DNA of 64,000 bases from Agapanthus africanus. Taxonomy: Eukaryota; Streptophyta; Magnoliopsida; Asparagales; Amaryllidaceae. The stretch lies in NCBI GenBank assembly GCA_030015575.1, contig JASDDO010000001.1, forward strand, positions 510,627,772-510,691,771, read 5' to 3'. Positions within the stretch are counted from its first letter, which is position 1, and each line of letters starts with the position of its first letter. Positions 1 through 12,173 of the stretch are shown here, piece by piece. Position numbers and translations under genes: made by a program. Under the pieces are notes generated by a model. It was not told the DNA's origin. It saw only the letters and a program-made list of their open reading frames with translations, and did no database searches.

Positions 1-61
1 CAATCATTGCAATCACGTGCCTGTGATCCAATAATTGACTCTGAGGGCACTATCTCCAACA
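1..61 (-). repeat. Start of the 3' LTR of copia A (rest outside window)
   Basis: These bases match 7890-7950, the start of the 5' LTR, and end in CA on the plus strand (TG on the element strand). The adjoining bases form the polypurine tract, which fixes this as the 3' LTR boundary. Confidence 0.9.
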
Positions 62-76
62 ATCTCCCACTTGCAC
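62..76 (-). other. Polypurine tract of copia A
   Basis: On the minus strand this reads gtgcaagtgggagat, directly before the LTR TG. Copia B has the same tract (29001-29011, aagtgggagat) and copia C a close variant (57428-57442). It is the expected primer for plus-strand DNA synthesis. Confidence 0.85.
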
Positions 77-3000
77 TCAAGGCTAATTATTGCGATGTCG
101 CATACTCACAGCCCGTGTGATACCGAACACCCAATTCCCCTACTAGTCAGTCTCACAAATCCCGTTTGTGAAACTATTGCGGTCGAGGAATAGCCTCAGT
201 GAGTGGATCCGCCTAGATGTTTCTTTCTATGTCTCTCTATATCTCAAGTTCGCGGAGAAAGCCATCTCCCGAAATGAGCAATACCTGTCTTGGAATGCCT
301 GGATGTCTGATGGGACCTAGCTCATAAATGAACTCCAAATCCAAACTTCTTAGACTGTATCGTCAACTGAACTTAATCAGTATCCTGCGCCATGCCTCCC
401 TCAGTATTGCCTTGGATCACCTGTCCAAAATACTGCCCCTCGTCAGAAGGAAAACTATAACTCTGACAACCTCCTTGTCGTCCATGTCACCTTGGAAGCC
501 TGGAGTGATATCCGTCTCCTAAAGGAGGCAGCCGTTATCATATCCCTAGAACATTCACTTATGTTCTAAAACTGCTTCCGACTGTTCCTCCAGGATTGGA
601 TCAATATCAACTTATTGCATCTAGTGCAAGAACAATATCTAGTGTGGTACTTGACATCTCATGATTGACTCAATTGCCTAAGCAAGTGATCTGACAATCA
701 TGCACATCTCTCTCTACTTTAGTCTATAAGACACCTTTAGAGAGGGTGACTCCATTACCTGCAGGTACACTACCATGCCAGGAGTCGTCCATTCTAAATA
801 CTCTTAGAATGCTGTCAAAGTACCCTGATTGGGAAACCACCCAAATCTAGATCTAAAACCATAGATCTAGTAACCAGTATGTCTGATATAATGTCCAAGT
901 CCCTTGTGGAGAAACCACTGTGTGACGACCAAGTATAACCGATCGTAGTATAGGAATATCACTTCCTATTACCTTCTCAACAGATCCATCCCCTATTCTG
1001 ATGACGTCAAACCTATGACTGTCACATCAGAAATAGATGATCTATCTCTGCTTTAGTCTATAAATAGACATAAGCCTGATGTCCACCAATGCTTCCGCTG
1101 CTCCCACTGACTACGACAACCCTCTGGCAGAGTCATATAGACGTGCACTTCTAAAGCTAGTTTAGAATGACGCTATATTCATCCTCCTGCCGGGCCTCGC
1201 AGCCTGGAACAACAACAATGGCAAGTGTGGGTAAACAAGAACTTCCCTGTCACCGTCCTTGAGGCTACCGGAGTACCTCTCGGGTGCCTGAAGTTACCCA
1301 CCTTATCTGCGTAGTGGCCAATGGAATGTCAAACCAGATTGAATCTTTAGGTTCCTTATCAAATCTTTAGTAATCGTTTGCGGTTCTGGAATCACTTCCA
1401 GTTCTACCATACTCCCACTACTGTTTTTGAAAAAATCCATTTTTAATAAAACTGTGGCGAGTCTAGAACAATATTTCTATTGATCTGCCAGATGGTAGAA
1501 AGTCAACCCTCGTCATAACCTGGGTCAACCCACAAACAGCCATTACAGAAACATGCCTTTGAGTTGTCCAGTGTCTGGTTTTAATCATAAGCCGGACAAC
1601 TCCCCGTACCTTAACAACGTTAAGATATGAACTGTTCTATATCCAATATAGAACCAGAGGCACTGATTTAATTTAACCAGATTCAAATCATGCAGCTGTC
1701 TCCAGTGCATGTCAACTAAATGGAGAGAGGCCGATCAGCGTTACTCAACTTAGGAATGCTTTCAATTATGAGTAACCTGAAAGAGAAGCAATTTCTCTTT
1801 ATCATTACTATCAACTGAATACCATAACAAGTATCTACATCTTCGATCACTTTGAAGAATCCCGATACTTGCTACACCTGGTTCTCTACTCTATTCAAAT
1901 ACCTATAACTCCTCAAAACTTAGACCCCGTGTTTCTACGAAACACATGTCCAAGAACTAGAGAAGTTAAAAGTAAACAGAATATAGTATGAGGACCAACC
2001 CCTCTGTCCTAATGGACACTGGACAACATACAATACTCTGTATAAGTCCGCTGAGTCTAACAACTCTTTCACTGTGTGTCGTAGGTTGAAAACTGTACTT
2101 ATGGTTAAGAAGAATTACACCGCTGTTTAATACTCCTTACCTAACCATCCACTGATATAGGTAAATGTCATCGACATAATATCAAAAGGTATATCTCACT
2201 CTATGAAAATAGACATACAGATATATCAATTTGAAATTGGCGCACAACAGCGGATATTCAAAACCAAATATTTGCCGACCGGCAAACAGCCCAGGTGATC
2301 TCCTCAAATATCACTGATTATAACAAATCTCGATACAATGAGGATGATCACAGAATTCCCAATAACTTACTCCCACTCATCATCTGTAAAATCATACAGA
2401 TGTGAGAATCAAACCTGGTAAATACATACCCTGGAGCAAGTGTCTAATCGGGAAATCAGTTTTCTTTTAACAGTACACAGTTGAACTGAAACATTGAAAT
2501 GTTTCGATGGGGTATCCTGGTATTCCTAGTAATGCCTCTACCATTATCCAGATTCACAACTATAACCGTATAATTCTTTGCCACCTCTCCAAATCCCTTT
2601 ATATGTCTTTAGTCATTACCTTTTGCACACCCCTTAGGCCAATTGGTTTTCTTCCTTCCCTACCGTTCGGCACCAGCCTATGGTTTGGAAGAAGACTATC
2701 CAATAAGCATAATGGGTGTACTGTCCTAGTCCTAGGAGCACTCGCAATGCGAGAGAAGGTGAAGATAAAAGACAACCGAATAAACCTTATTCCTATTTCT
2801 CCTGGACCAGAATCCATCCCCGAACTGGAACAAGTTCCTTTCGAGTTCGTATATAACCATACGATGGAGCATCCAATAAACTGTGGATCTTCGTAGTGAT
2901 ACGGAGTGTCCTGGAGAAATACAAAGGTGATTTAGGATTGGCGAAGAAATACTTGGTTTGGTCGTGAATATCAGTCGCAATTTACTTTGCCCTCTTACTA

Positions 3001-3560
3001 ATCCCATGCTTTGTCTTAATCTTAATATCTTCTGCACACCGTTTAGGCTAATTGGTTTTCTTCATTCCCTACCGGTCGGCACCAGCCTAAGATTTGGAAT
3101 AAGACTATCCAATTTGCGCAATAGGTGTACTATCTCCTAAACTAAGGAGTACTCGTAACTTGAGAGAAGGCAAAAAGGAAAAGACAACTGAATAAAGCTT
3201 ATCCGTTTTCTCCAGAACCGGAAACCATCCTCAAATTCCTTCGAGTTCGTATCTAACCATACGATGGTTTTGTCCAATGGAAGTGGACGTTCGTAGTAAT
3301 ACGGGGTGTCCTGGAGAAAAGGGTAAAAGTAGGAGTGGCAATGAGGTCTGCAACTCTGACAATCCAAAAACCAGTGTTAAGAAGGTTCGGTCAACTTGGT
3401 CATTGAGTCATAGTCTTAGGGTCGGGTCAATGGTCGCTGCCAGAGAGAGAGAAAAGAAACACTCAGCGTGCACTCTAACCTAGATCAGAATGGTTACTAA
3501 TTTATCTAATCTGGAAACCTCCCACTGTACCTCAAATTCTCCTCCAAACCTGAAAGAAGA
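77..3560 (-). pseudogene. Decayed copia pol (protease-integrase-RT-RNase H) of element A
   Basis: No long frame survives, but recognisable pieces run in copia order on the minus strand. A stretch near 200-225 corresponds to the C-terminal TADPLTKAIP segment of element B. A stretch near 1100-1170 corresponds to the RT segment VYMTQPEG followed by SGSSGK. The stretch at 1555-1640 corresponds to the integrase C-terminal WGCPAYVKRQNPDK region, and 2050-2130 to the start of the integrase core. The 5' end lies near a CT-rich tract at about 3430-3460 that matches the pyrimidine tract before pol in B and C. Many frameshifts and stops make this a dead copy; exact domain edges are uncertain. Confidence 0.75.
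2625..3335. repeat. Tandem duplication of about 409 bp inside copia A
   Basis: The block starting gcacacc at 2625 recurs at 3034, a shift of 409 bp. Similarity continues through the motifs aattggttttctt, gactatccaat and gtgtcctggagaaa, which fall at about 2908 and 3306. The two units differ by many substitutions, so the duplication is old. I did not see it in elements B or C. Confidence 0.75.
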
Positions 3561-5727
3561 ATTAGTCGGGGTCACCCGAGGAGTAAACCAACTCATCAGT
3601 GGGAATCGGGATCCAAATATCATCGCATGATAACGTGACGGAATCCGCTCACGCTATCACACTCCAGAAGGTATGCGCATATCTGGCAAGTTTCAGTTCT
3701 TTTGAAACTCCCGATGTGATTTTTACCCCATGCTCTTATGACCTTGACTTTGGCCAACATATCATAAGTCACATGTCAAGTTCTACCCATCATTCTCCAG
3801 GTTAATTTGAACCCACCCGTACCTACCCTTGACTTGGGCCAAAATGGCGGTACGGCTGTCCCAAACCAACGCATCTATCTATGCTGCATATGAATACCCA
3901 ACAGCTACCAAACACTGTGCCTTGACTTTGGCCAACATACACAGCTTGAATACTATTGACTATCCATATGAAACGACGGAGGGCTACGAATGGTTTCTGG
4001 CGAAAACCTTTAACGTAATGAACTTGATATCGTTGAAGGAACAGATAGCTTTTTAGAAAATATAGTGACGAAAACCTTTACTAAAGAGGTCACTCCCGGT
4101 GAAGGGATCTCGGCTCTTTCCCCGTAGAATGGGGTGCAGGATATTCCAAATGAATACCACGATGCAAAGCAAAAGTAATCGGCTATAGTGAAGTTAATGC
4201 CCTGACGCAAACTTCTGTCCAAGGGGTCACTCCCGGTGAAGGGATCTCGGCCCTTGCCTCGTCGACCGAGGAGCAGGATATTCCAAATGAATACCACGAT
4301 GCAAAACAAAAGTGAACGTCCTTGCAATAACAGCTTTTTTTGAAAAGTGTTCCAACAACATCAGAATAGGTTTGTTTTAACTTGCATTGATCCGAATCAA
4401 CGCAGTCCTATCAATTGATCACACCACAAAGAACGAAAATATACTGATGTACGTATATGCCATCCGCATTCGCCACTGGGTCCCGTCATTACCCGTTAGG
4501 TTAGCTAACTAACAACAGAGCGGGGACTGGACTAGCGCGGATGTAAAACATATACAACATCTACTAATATATATACCAATATATTATATTCGCTCAAGGC
4601 GTGATAAAAATGCAACATCACAGAAATGTACAGCATCACAGAACAATCCAGATATCTGGGATCCCCGGGTTTCACAGAGCCACTACTGAAACCCGACGTT
4701 CCCCTGGTCGTGTGGATAGCCTGTGCAATGAAATCCTAGACCCCTACGGGTGCGGCAAGTTACCCGCCAAAACCTGAAGCGAGGCAGCCCCCTTCAGCGC
4801 CGTCAATGGACCACCCAGCACTTCACGGAATCCGGTAGCTTGGGCACCCCTCCTGGGTCAACCTGTACCCCCTACGAGTGCGGCGAATAGCCCGCCAATT
4901 CTAGAGTGAAGCCCCCTCCGTCCCAATGCCATGAGATGCGGGCTTGTTGCCCTCCAGAACCCGGCTATCCGTGCACCCCTCCGCGGGGTAGTCCTAGTAC
5001 AGAAAGTAAAATATACATACAACGGGTACATCGACCGCAACCAGGTCGTGCCCCAAAAGAATAATACAATCAGGCAGTGACGGCAGTCCACATGTCGGAC
5101 GCTCGCCCCGCAATATCAAATGTACATAATACAAAAGAAACTGTACTAGCATTGCATCCAGGCTATCCCCCACGACCGATCCGCAACATCACAGCAAAAT
5201 CACAGAACATCAACGTGAAAGTCACGTTCGCAAATCCGTCTAACCGGGCTATAGCAGTTAGACCGGATTTACCGATCGAGTGACATTCACGGTCGCAGAT
5301 ATAATGTAAATACTGTGAAATAATGTGTTTAAAATATCCGATCGATCAAAAATTAACAAGTGGGCCCCCAAGCAATACTGTAGCACTCACAGAAAATCTG
5401 GGCCCAATATTAATATTCCAAAACCCCTAAAATTAGCCAAGAAGCCCACTGGAAAAAAATGATGCAGTGACGACACCAATGTGCGGCGGAACCGCGGCCC
5501 AAGGGGGGTTTGGCCGCGGTTCCGCGCTTCAGTGGTCGACTCACTGTGTCGAATTTTTCCAGTAGTCTTAGAATTTCCAGTACATTAGTTTTTTACAACC
5601 TGAAAAATTTTTGGACATCAAAAAATTTCGACAGAAAACTGATGTAAGGAAAAACGCGGGTTTTTGGAATTTTGGTCTATCGGAAATGCAAACACATCAA
5701 ACAAAGCTAGACGAAGTTAATGGCGAG
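3561..5727 (-). other. Long non-coding leader of copia A
   Basis: No coding frame for gag is visible. The leader holds three copies of a ttgac-ggcca motif near 3744, 3829 and 3922, two copies of a block containing cactcccggtgaaggg (4083-4170 and 4218-4305), a stretch near 4680-5090 shared with the B and C leaders, and the GC palindrome described separately. The same elements occur in the same order in B and C. Confidence 0.7.
5483..5527 (-). other. GC-rich palindrome in the leader of copia A
   Basis: The arms gcggaaccgcggcccaa and tttggccgcggttccgc can pair almost completely around a short G-rich loop. It lies about 200 nt from the primer site, as in B (23056-23102) and C (63286-63322). Confidence 0.75.
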
Positions 5728-5739
5728 GCTCTGATACCA
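5728..5739 (-). other. Primer binding site, tRNA-iMet type, copia A
   Basis: On the minus strand this reads TGGTATCAGAGC, the standard complement of the plant initiator tRNA-Met 3' end, one base from the LTR end. It orients the element and marks 5741-7950 as the 5' LTR. Confidence 0.92.
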
Positions 5740-5740
5740 C

Positions 5741-7950
5741 TGTAAGTGCACGGCGGCGCCCCGGCCGTCAATCCGACGGCCAAGTGCGGAAGCGGTGATA
5801 AACTTTAATTTTGCGAACTTAGCAAACCGGCACCACCGCGCACTAAACAACCGGATCGGACCATTAAACTGATTCTAGCTAACTACAAGACGGGTTAGAG
5901 ATATACCGAGTGATCCGAGTCCTCCGGTCTTCTCGTCGTCGTCCCGATCTCCTGCGGAAACTCCGGTCGTCGCCTCCTCGCCGGAAGGGTACCACATCGC
6001 CTGCATCTTTTACGGGCTCCCACCTCAATACCGAGACAACTCGGGCGCGAAGTTGGCTGGCCGACGCGTCCAAGATTTGCTGTAGAATGTGTAGGGTTGA
6101 GCCTATGTCTCATTTGGGGTTTGTTGCCTTTGAAGATGATGGAGGAATCAAGATAAGAAAAATGGTGCTTGCATTTTTCTAGCATGAAATGAGATCAAGA
6201 ATGCCACACTCTCAAGAATGAAAAACTCTACTTCTCTTTTCTCAAAATGAAACCTTATCATGTTAGAATGGTGGAGGAAAGAATATGAATCCATAATAAG
6301 AAGGGAGGTGATGGTAGTAAAAGTGAAAGGGTGACCATAACCTAAACATCATGATCACAAAATCAATTCAACCTCAAATCCTTTCTAATCTCACAAAAGC
6401 AAGAAATGATGATAGAAAAGAATGGTATCAAAAAGATGCTATCATAATCAATACATTTGCAAGAAACCCCTCCACAATGTGTTATTTGCAAACTTGCAAA
6501 TAACCCCCTCCATCGGAAAAGTCCGGCCGGGAAAGAACAAAGGAAAACCGGCCGGAACGGAATGTAAACTGGCAACTCCAGAAAACTGGTCCCGTAATAA
6601 ATTACAGGAAAACCCCGATACTGTGCATACACACCCGCATCTGTATACCATCCGGATACAAATGCAATGAGACAAAATCTACACTGTACTATACCAGGAT
6701 CCGGCTTAAACCAAAGCCGGCTAGTAATATCCATTCGATCCTGATCCGTGCAATACCGCACTTATCCGATCGAACCTTGCCATATAACCATACGGCCACT
6801 AGTACTAACCGTCCGATCCTGATCCGTGCAGATCTGATCAGACCCTGCCATATATCCATACGGCCTCTACAGCGTTTCGCCCGAAAGCTTGAGTAACTGA
6901 AAGTGTGGTGGACTCTAAAGACTCGTCAATACTATGGCTGTGGATTTAACCACTAGCGCGTCAGAGGTATAAGCCAATACGTGACGGGCCACCAGCTATT
7001 GACCAAAAGGGACGTCGATGAGCGAACTCATCCTGACACCCTACTGAGCCTGTCAGTGACAATATCCGTACAGTCCGGTCCGTTCGTCTATGAGCATCGC
7101 ATGTCGGGCCTAGGGGGTTGGTAAAAGTTAGACCCCCAAAAGCGGTACAAGTCGTGTCGGAGTGTAGCCCAGAACACCCTGAGATACTACTGGAATACCT
7201 ACCAGTAAATCTCCTGCCTTGGCCAAGGATTTCGTGTAATGGCTCTCCTAGACACAGCGCGACCTCACCCCCAATACCGGGAGAGACGAACCCCTGAAGA
7301 TCCGCTCACTGCCTCCATGTGGCTCGGGACTGTACCCAACTAAAACCTGTTTACACGACTCCTTTGAGCCGTGGTAGGGTAGTAATCAAAGCACAGTGGG
7401 AACTCACACGAGACAAATGACGATCCCCAGGTCGATGAACTAACCTGTACACATGTCACCTGGGAACTGCTATCTGATGTCAGGTATAAGACCAACTAGC
7501 ATGTTCCCGGCGAGTTCTGTCCGGTGTACTCATAACCCAATGAGCACCTGTATACATCTTAGGTGAACCAACTGACACCAGTGGCTTGTGAGACCGGCCA
7601 CCGCCCCTCGTCGGGGTCTCGACTGTATACACTAGTCTACTCTGGAGAATCGATGCCCTGTCTCGAAACTCCCACGACTAGGGACCTTTTAAGGATGTGC
7701 TTATAGACTCCAGCTCTCACTTATATGATCGCCCTCATACTGCTGGCAGTCAAGCAAGAATCCTAGGGGCTCTATCAACGTGTAATAGCGACCTGTCAGG
7801 TCACCTAAAGCGGTACACGATGATAAAGGTAAACCAGATAGCATACTATCATCTCGAGTAAGACTGTCCTGCCGGGATAGGTCCTCCCTCAATCATTGCA
7901 ATCACGTGCCTGTGATCCAATAATTGACTCTGAGGGCACTATCTCCAACA
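5741..7950 (-). repeat. 5' LTR of copia A (2210 bp)
   Basis: It is bounded by TG at 5741 and CA at 7950 on the plus strand. One end adjoins the primer site; the other matches the LTR start at the window edge. It shares blocks with the LTRs of B and C, including a segment near 7720-7880 related to B's colinear segment at 20820-20900. No open frame in it looks like a gene. Confidence 0.88.
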
Positions 7951-7955
7951 AAAAC

Positions 7956-8515
7956 ATGTCAATTTCTGCCATGTAGGGTCAGCGCCAGCTAAGCGCTAGC
8001 GTCAGTAAATTATTTTAAGGGGTGCAGTTTGAAACTATGTCCATTACAAATGCATGGGACGTGCTTTTAAATTGTGCCCATTACAAATGTATGGGGTGCA
8101 TATTTAAACTGTGCCCTTTACAATCGTAATGGGCACGGTTTCAAATTGTGCCCCATATAAATATACCGGGCGCAGTTCTAAACTGCGCCCACTAAAAATG
8201 TAATGGGCGCATTTTGAAAGTGCGTCCCATATATTTGTAATGGGTGCAGTTTAGAACCGCGCCCCTTAAATGCAGCAAAATAATATGAATCATTAAGTTC
8301 ACCATTTTCATTATTGGGACTTTGTTTTTTTGGGTGCGGTTGCAAACTGCGTCCTAAAAAGAAATATACTCATTCACGGGTTTGTGTTTTTTATGGCACA
8401 ATTGCTGGTGCGCCCCAAAAGAAAACACAATCATTCATGGGTATGTGTTTTTTTGGGACGCCATTGCCAATTGCACCCAAAAAAATAAATACCCGTGAAT
8501 GATTGTGTTCTTTAA
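7956..8515. repeat. Left terminal arm of the MULE with subterminal repeats
   Basis: About 40-bp degenerate units containing gggcgcagttt and tgcgccc-attacaaatgta recur from 8020 to 8500, in both orientations. The block 7960-8030 is inverted and similar to 36350-36420. Apparent reading frames here arise from the repeats and are not genes. Confidence 0.75.
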
Positions 8516-8648
8516 ATGAAGAGTTCAATCTCTTCTTCTCTATATCGAATCTCACTCTCTATGCCGAGCTCTCTCACACTTTCTCAGATCTCATCGCTAT
8601 CACAATTTCTATCATTCTTCCTCTCAGTTCTCGATCTCGCTCTCTCAA

Positions 8649-9180
8649 TGTCGGGATCTTCATCTGCAGAATTTCCATCAACTGATGAAATTAAAAGGTG
8701 TAACCCTTACACCGTCATGAAATTTGTATACACGAGGATAGGCTACTCTAGTTACGAAAGCATTCTCTATCGATTACGGAGGTATGAACTGGCTAATGAA
8801 GATCGATCGTGAAATCTTACGGCTCTTACACTTAGCCGTATTGGATGCGCTCCCGTCTTTCCCCGAAGAAGTAACCCATGACCACTATGGGGAAGCAAAT
8901 CATCGTATCTACTTCTTTCATTTTATAGGTCTTCTTTCTAGTCGCAATATCGAGTACTCCGCAAGCTGTGATGATGAATCTCTCTCTATCGGTCCTCGAG
9001 GCTTATATGAGGTGGCAGAGGGATGACTATGATGATGAATCTGCGGGTAATCATCTAATATCGGGTAAGATATTGGTCTATTGGTATACATGGCTGTATC
9101 TCATCGGTTATATGGTTTACTCGACCGGACTATCGACCCATCCAAATTTGATACTCCACGAGCCAAGCATCCCTAACTAG
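8649..9180 (+). pseudogene. Unrecognised small gene remnant in the MULE left arm
   Basis: A plus-strand frame starts at ATG 8649 (MSGSSSAEFPSTDEIKRC) and stops at about 8811; a frame beginning in the same stretch continues to 9026 (containing HRIYFFHFIGLLSSRN), and a third runs to 9180. The overlapping frames would join only with frameshifts. A CT-rich leader precedes the ATG. I recognise no family. It faces the PMD gene tail to tail and may be a captured host fragment or an additional MULE gene; it may also be non-coding. Confidence 0.3.
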
Positions 9181-10365
9181 CGCTCCATCCTGACGCGGTG
9201 TACGCTCCACCGCGCCTGGTATGTGATGTCTTAAGCCGAACTGGTGAAGGGCACGGTCCGGCAAGTGCATCTAAATAACATTGTTGCGGACGATCGGCGT
9301 CCGCGCACGCTAGAAGCCGGCGCCTGCCAAGCATAATGGATGCAGAGTGTCCATCAGGTTAGGTATATACGGTGTCCACGTAACTGATGCCTCCTCCATG
9401 ACATCGAACTCGTTGCGGTAGATGCGGAGGCTACGATCCGATGTCACATCTCATTACCTGGGCACATTCCACCTGCATAAAGATAACAAACAAGTTAATA
9501 TTCCAAAAAAACATGAAATTTAAAATATGCGCATAGCTTCAATTATTTACTGGCAACCATATGGCCTTTGGCTATTTAAAGCAAACTGTGTCATAATGGT
9601 CAGGCAACTAATAGAGAGATGTCCATAATCATACCTGAAATAAAATATGATAGAATGCGGCTTTACATTGAATATCAATTTAATTATGAAAAATTAGTAG
9701 AATGTTGTTTTAAGTATTTTATACCTGAAGAAGCGTCAAACAGCCCCCAAAACTCTTCTACTCCATCAATGCAGCTATCCTCAGTTCGCTGTAAGAGAAT
9801 GACAGACCTGCACTCTCCCACGATAAAGTGCCACACTGGTCGAGATCAGCTAAAAGAGGCAGACATGCAAGACTAACTCTGCTCTTTCTCCTATTCGGGA
9901 ACAAACAAACCCCTATATGATGTAAAATGTAGGCTCGTGGGTGCTGCTCGATCACCGCAGGGGTAACATCCATGGCAGGCTCAGCAGTAAATGCCTCCCA
10001 CAGCTAACCCAAGTTAATGCTATTACATCTTCTCTGCCAAACAGACAGAATTCTACCTAACAAGCTGGGATACAAATCCGACTAATGTGGCTGTACTCTA
10101 GAGCAACCACCTTTCCGTCTGTATTCAGACCAAGCAGCACAACGACGTTCTGAAGGGTGATAGTCATCTCACTAACTCTAAAATAAAATGTGGCGGTTTC
10201 TGGCCTCCATTTATCTACTAAATCCGTAATCAAGTCTCTATCCATACGTATATACTCTAATCTGGATAGAAAATGAAAACCTGCCCGTTGCAGCTCATCC
10301 TGTACACGGACATCTCCAGCTGGGATCCTGCTTCTCTGGACTGAGTGGTCAACACATGTAATCAC
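9181..10365 (-). pseudogene. Plant mobile domain (PMD, MAIN-like) gene remnant of the MULE
   Basis: Minus-strand pieces follow the PMD family in order. 10365-10057 encodes FHFLSRLEYIRMDRDLI then a WRPETATFYFRV stretch and MTITLQNVVVLLGLNTDG, the typical N-terminal PMD signature. 9973-9758 encodes QHPRAYILHHIGVCLFPN followed by LACLPLLADLD and SWESAGLSFSYSELR, the central PMD signature. 9440-9190 encodes an EMHLPDRAL / FGLRHHIPG stretch resembling the family's C-terminal part. Gaps between pieces may be introns or decay. PMD proteins of plants act in silencing of transposons and also occur as coding genes of MULE and gypsy elements; here the gene lies on the same strand as the MULE transposase, just downstream of it. 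Start uncertain. Confidence 0.75.
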
Positions 10366-10440
10366 CTGATTACTCTGCCAATTACAAAAAGAGAACCTAT
10401 ATCACCTGATTACTCTGCCAATTACAAAAAGAGAACCTAT
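10361..10440. repeat. Exact 40-bp tandem duplication
   Basis: Bases 10361-10400 and 10401-10440 are identical (atcacctgattactctgcca then attacaaaaagagaacctat). The duplication sits at the upstream edge of the PMD remnant. Exact identity implies a recent event compared with the decayed surroundings. Confidence 0.95.
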
Positions 10441-10731
10441 ATCAATAATGTATAAATAACATATATAACTAGAGAAAATAAAATTACAAAGTTTTAAATA
10501 TACTAATGCGTCATTGGCTGACCTGTGGTCAGCTTGCAAGTACAGAACGGTCGTATCTATAGGTCCAGGCTCCTTAAGTATATCTGCACAATGAAAATGT
10601 CGACTTACATTATCTTTGAAAAAATGAACATGTATAACAAAGGACATATGCGTCCGTGTATGTGTATATGTAGGCACGTGTGTGTATGTGTTTGTATATG
10701 CATGTGTGTATTTTCAAAGTATAAGTGGTGA
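10441..10731. other. Spacer between PMD and transposase remnants
   Basis: AT-rich sequence with a TGTGTATG-type simple stretch near 10660-10710. No gene or RNA is visible. Confidence 0.5.
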
Positions 10732-12168
10732 TTACCAATGATGACGTGGGGCTAGAGGATTTTTGCATCGTGTCTTATTATGATCATATTCATTGCAGAT
10801 GCTGCATCTATTTTTCTTACGTCCTTGTGCATCATCCATAACTCTTTTGATATGAGTTGAACGTGGTCGTCATGTTTGTCTCCTACCGATAGGTGGCAAT
10901 ATCATTGGACCATTGTATGCCTCCCAATATCGGCTATCAGGTGCATGTTGGAACAACGGGACATAAGCAGTTTTGTATTTGGAGACATAATACCACTTCG
11001 AGGTAAGATCGTGATGTGCAATATTCTCCATTCTCTGCTCGTGTGCATACTGAAATTACATGTGAACAAGGCAACTTTTGCAACTTAGGTATATTACAAG
11101 TACAATTGCAGTTCGTACCATCGATGACTACGCCGAAATTTTTTCCATCTTTACCAGTCACCTGACATTCGGACTGGCTGAACCTCACGATTCAAGCATA
11201 CCTAGTATCAATATCCTTTTTTGTTATTAATTGTTCGAACTAAGGATATAACTTTGTCGTCCATTTTTGTCCCTCCTGATGTCGTGTAAAGAAGTATATG
11301 TTCGCCATGTAAAAAGTCCATCATACTAAGGCCTGAATAGGTAAAGATCGAGATCCTTTTACGATCCTGTTAAAACTTTCTGAATCATTCGTAGTCATCA
11401 TGCAAAATCGCCTACCATCTTTCGAAAGAGCCCATCTTTTTTCTTCATTTTTAAGGCTACTTTAAATCCAAGCGTCTGCTCTTGGACATATACGTTTAAG
11501 TTCATCTCTCAGCTCTGTATATGTCAAGTCATCTAGTGCACATGCAATTTGAGAAAACAAACTCTGCAAGATTTTGTCACTAAATCCAACAGTTGAGAAG
11601 TTGGCTCTGATATACCGCATACAATAACGATGACTATGAGTTTCCAGCCATGATTTTCTTAGTGCAGTCGGAATCCCTTTCATCCGATCAGATATGAAAG
11701 TAAAGTTTTTCCTGCACGGATGGAATGTAGAGATGAATGCAAGCAATGAACCACTCCCAATTTTCAGTGGTTTCACCTCCAACTACAGCATATGCTAAAA
11801 GATAAAGGTCATCATTTGCATCAGCACCGGTAGTAATGAGCAGAGCCCCTTTGTATTTGGCGTACAAGTGTGTCCCATCAATACTGAGAGCGGGATGACA
11901 ATAAACGAAACCATCAATGGTCGGTCCCAATGCCTAAAATGCACCGGTAAAATACCCCATTCTTTCTGACATTGAAGCGTTGGTTATCTTGAAGACAGTT
12001 CCGTGATTAGTAAATTGATGGCAGTAAGGTATCGTGGCAAATGTTCATACCAATCTTCCCAATATCCGTATATTAGATAATGCCCCGTTCAGCGCATTTC
12101 ATACCTTCATATAATTTATTTTAATGAATAATATATCTTTTATAAGCACTTGAATCGTTTTGGAGGTC
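10732..12168 (-). pseudogene. MULE transposase, C-terminal part
   Basis: The minus strand encodes, in order, the DDE-type core (11930-11688; GPTIDGFVYCHPALSIDG then THLYAKYKGALLITTGADAN and AYAVVGGETTENWEWFI), a helical stretch (11782-11462), a SWIM zinc finger (11188-11040; CTCNIPKLQKLPCSHVI) and a C-terminal zinc knuckle (about 10806-10764; CSICNEYDHNKTRC), ending at a TAA at 10732-10734. All are hallmarks of plant MULE transposases, which cut and paste the element. The frame is broken by several shifts. The N-terminal part continues at 31235-32709, beyond copia B, which inserted into the coding sequence. Confidence 0.88.
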
Positions 12169-12173
12169 AAATC
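12169..12173. repeat. Left target site duplication of copia B (aaatc)
   Basis: aaatc directly precedes the LTR start at 12174 and recurs at 31230-31234 directly after the 3' LTR end. This proves one intact insertion event across 19 kb. Confidence 0.93.

Larger units (their letters stand above)
1..7950 (-). mobile_element. Ty1/copia LTR retrotransposon A (Angela-like), truncated by window edge
   Basis: The 61 bases at the window start recur at 7890-7950, so they are the outer ends of two LTRs of one minus-strand element. The order on the minus strand is 5' LTR (7950-5741), primer site (5739-5728), long leader, decayed pol, polypurine tract (76-62) and the start of the 3' LTR (61-1). The rest of the 3' LTR lies outside the window, so only the target duplication next to the 5' LTR could be read (aaaac, 7951-7955) and it cannot be confirmed. 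Pol remnants match those of elements B and C. The Angela-like assignment rests on LTR length and on pol and LTR similarity to B. The element lies in the terminal arm of the MULE that follows. Confidence 0.88.

Noticed and set aside
2507-2896. 129-codon plus-strand frame in copia A
   Set aside because: Opposite in strand to the element's genes and within the 409-bp duplication; the paralogous unit does not keep the frame.
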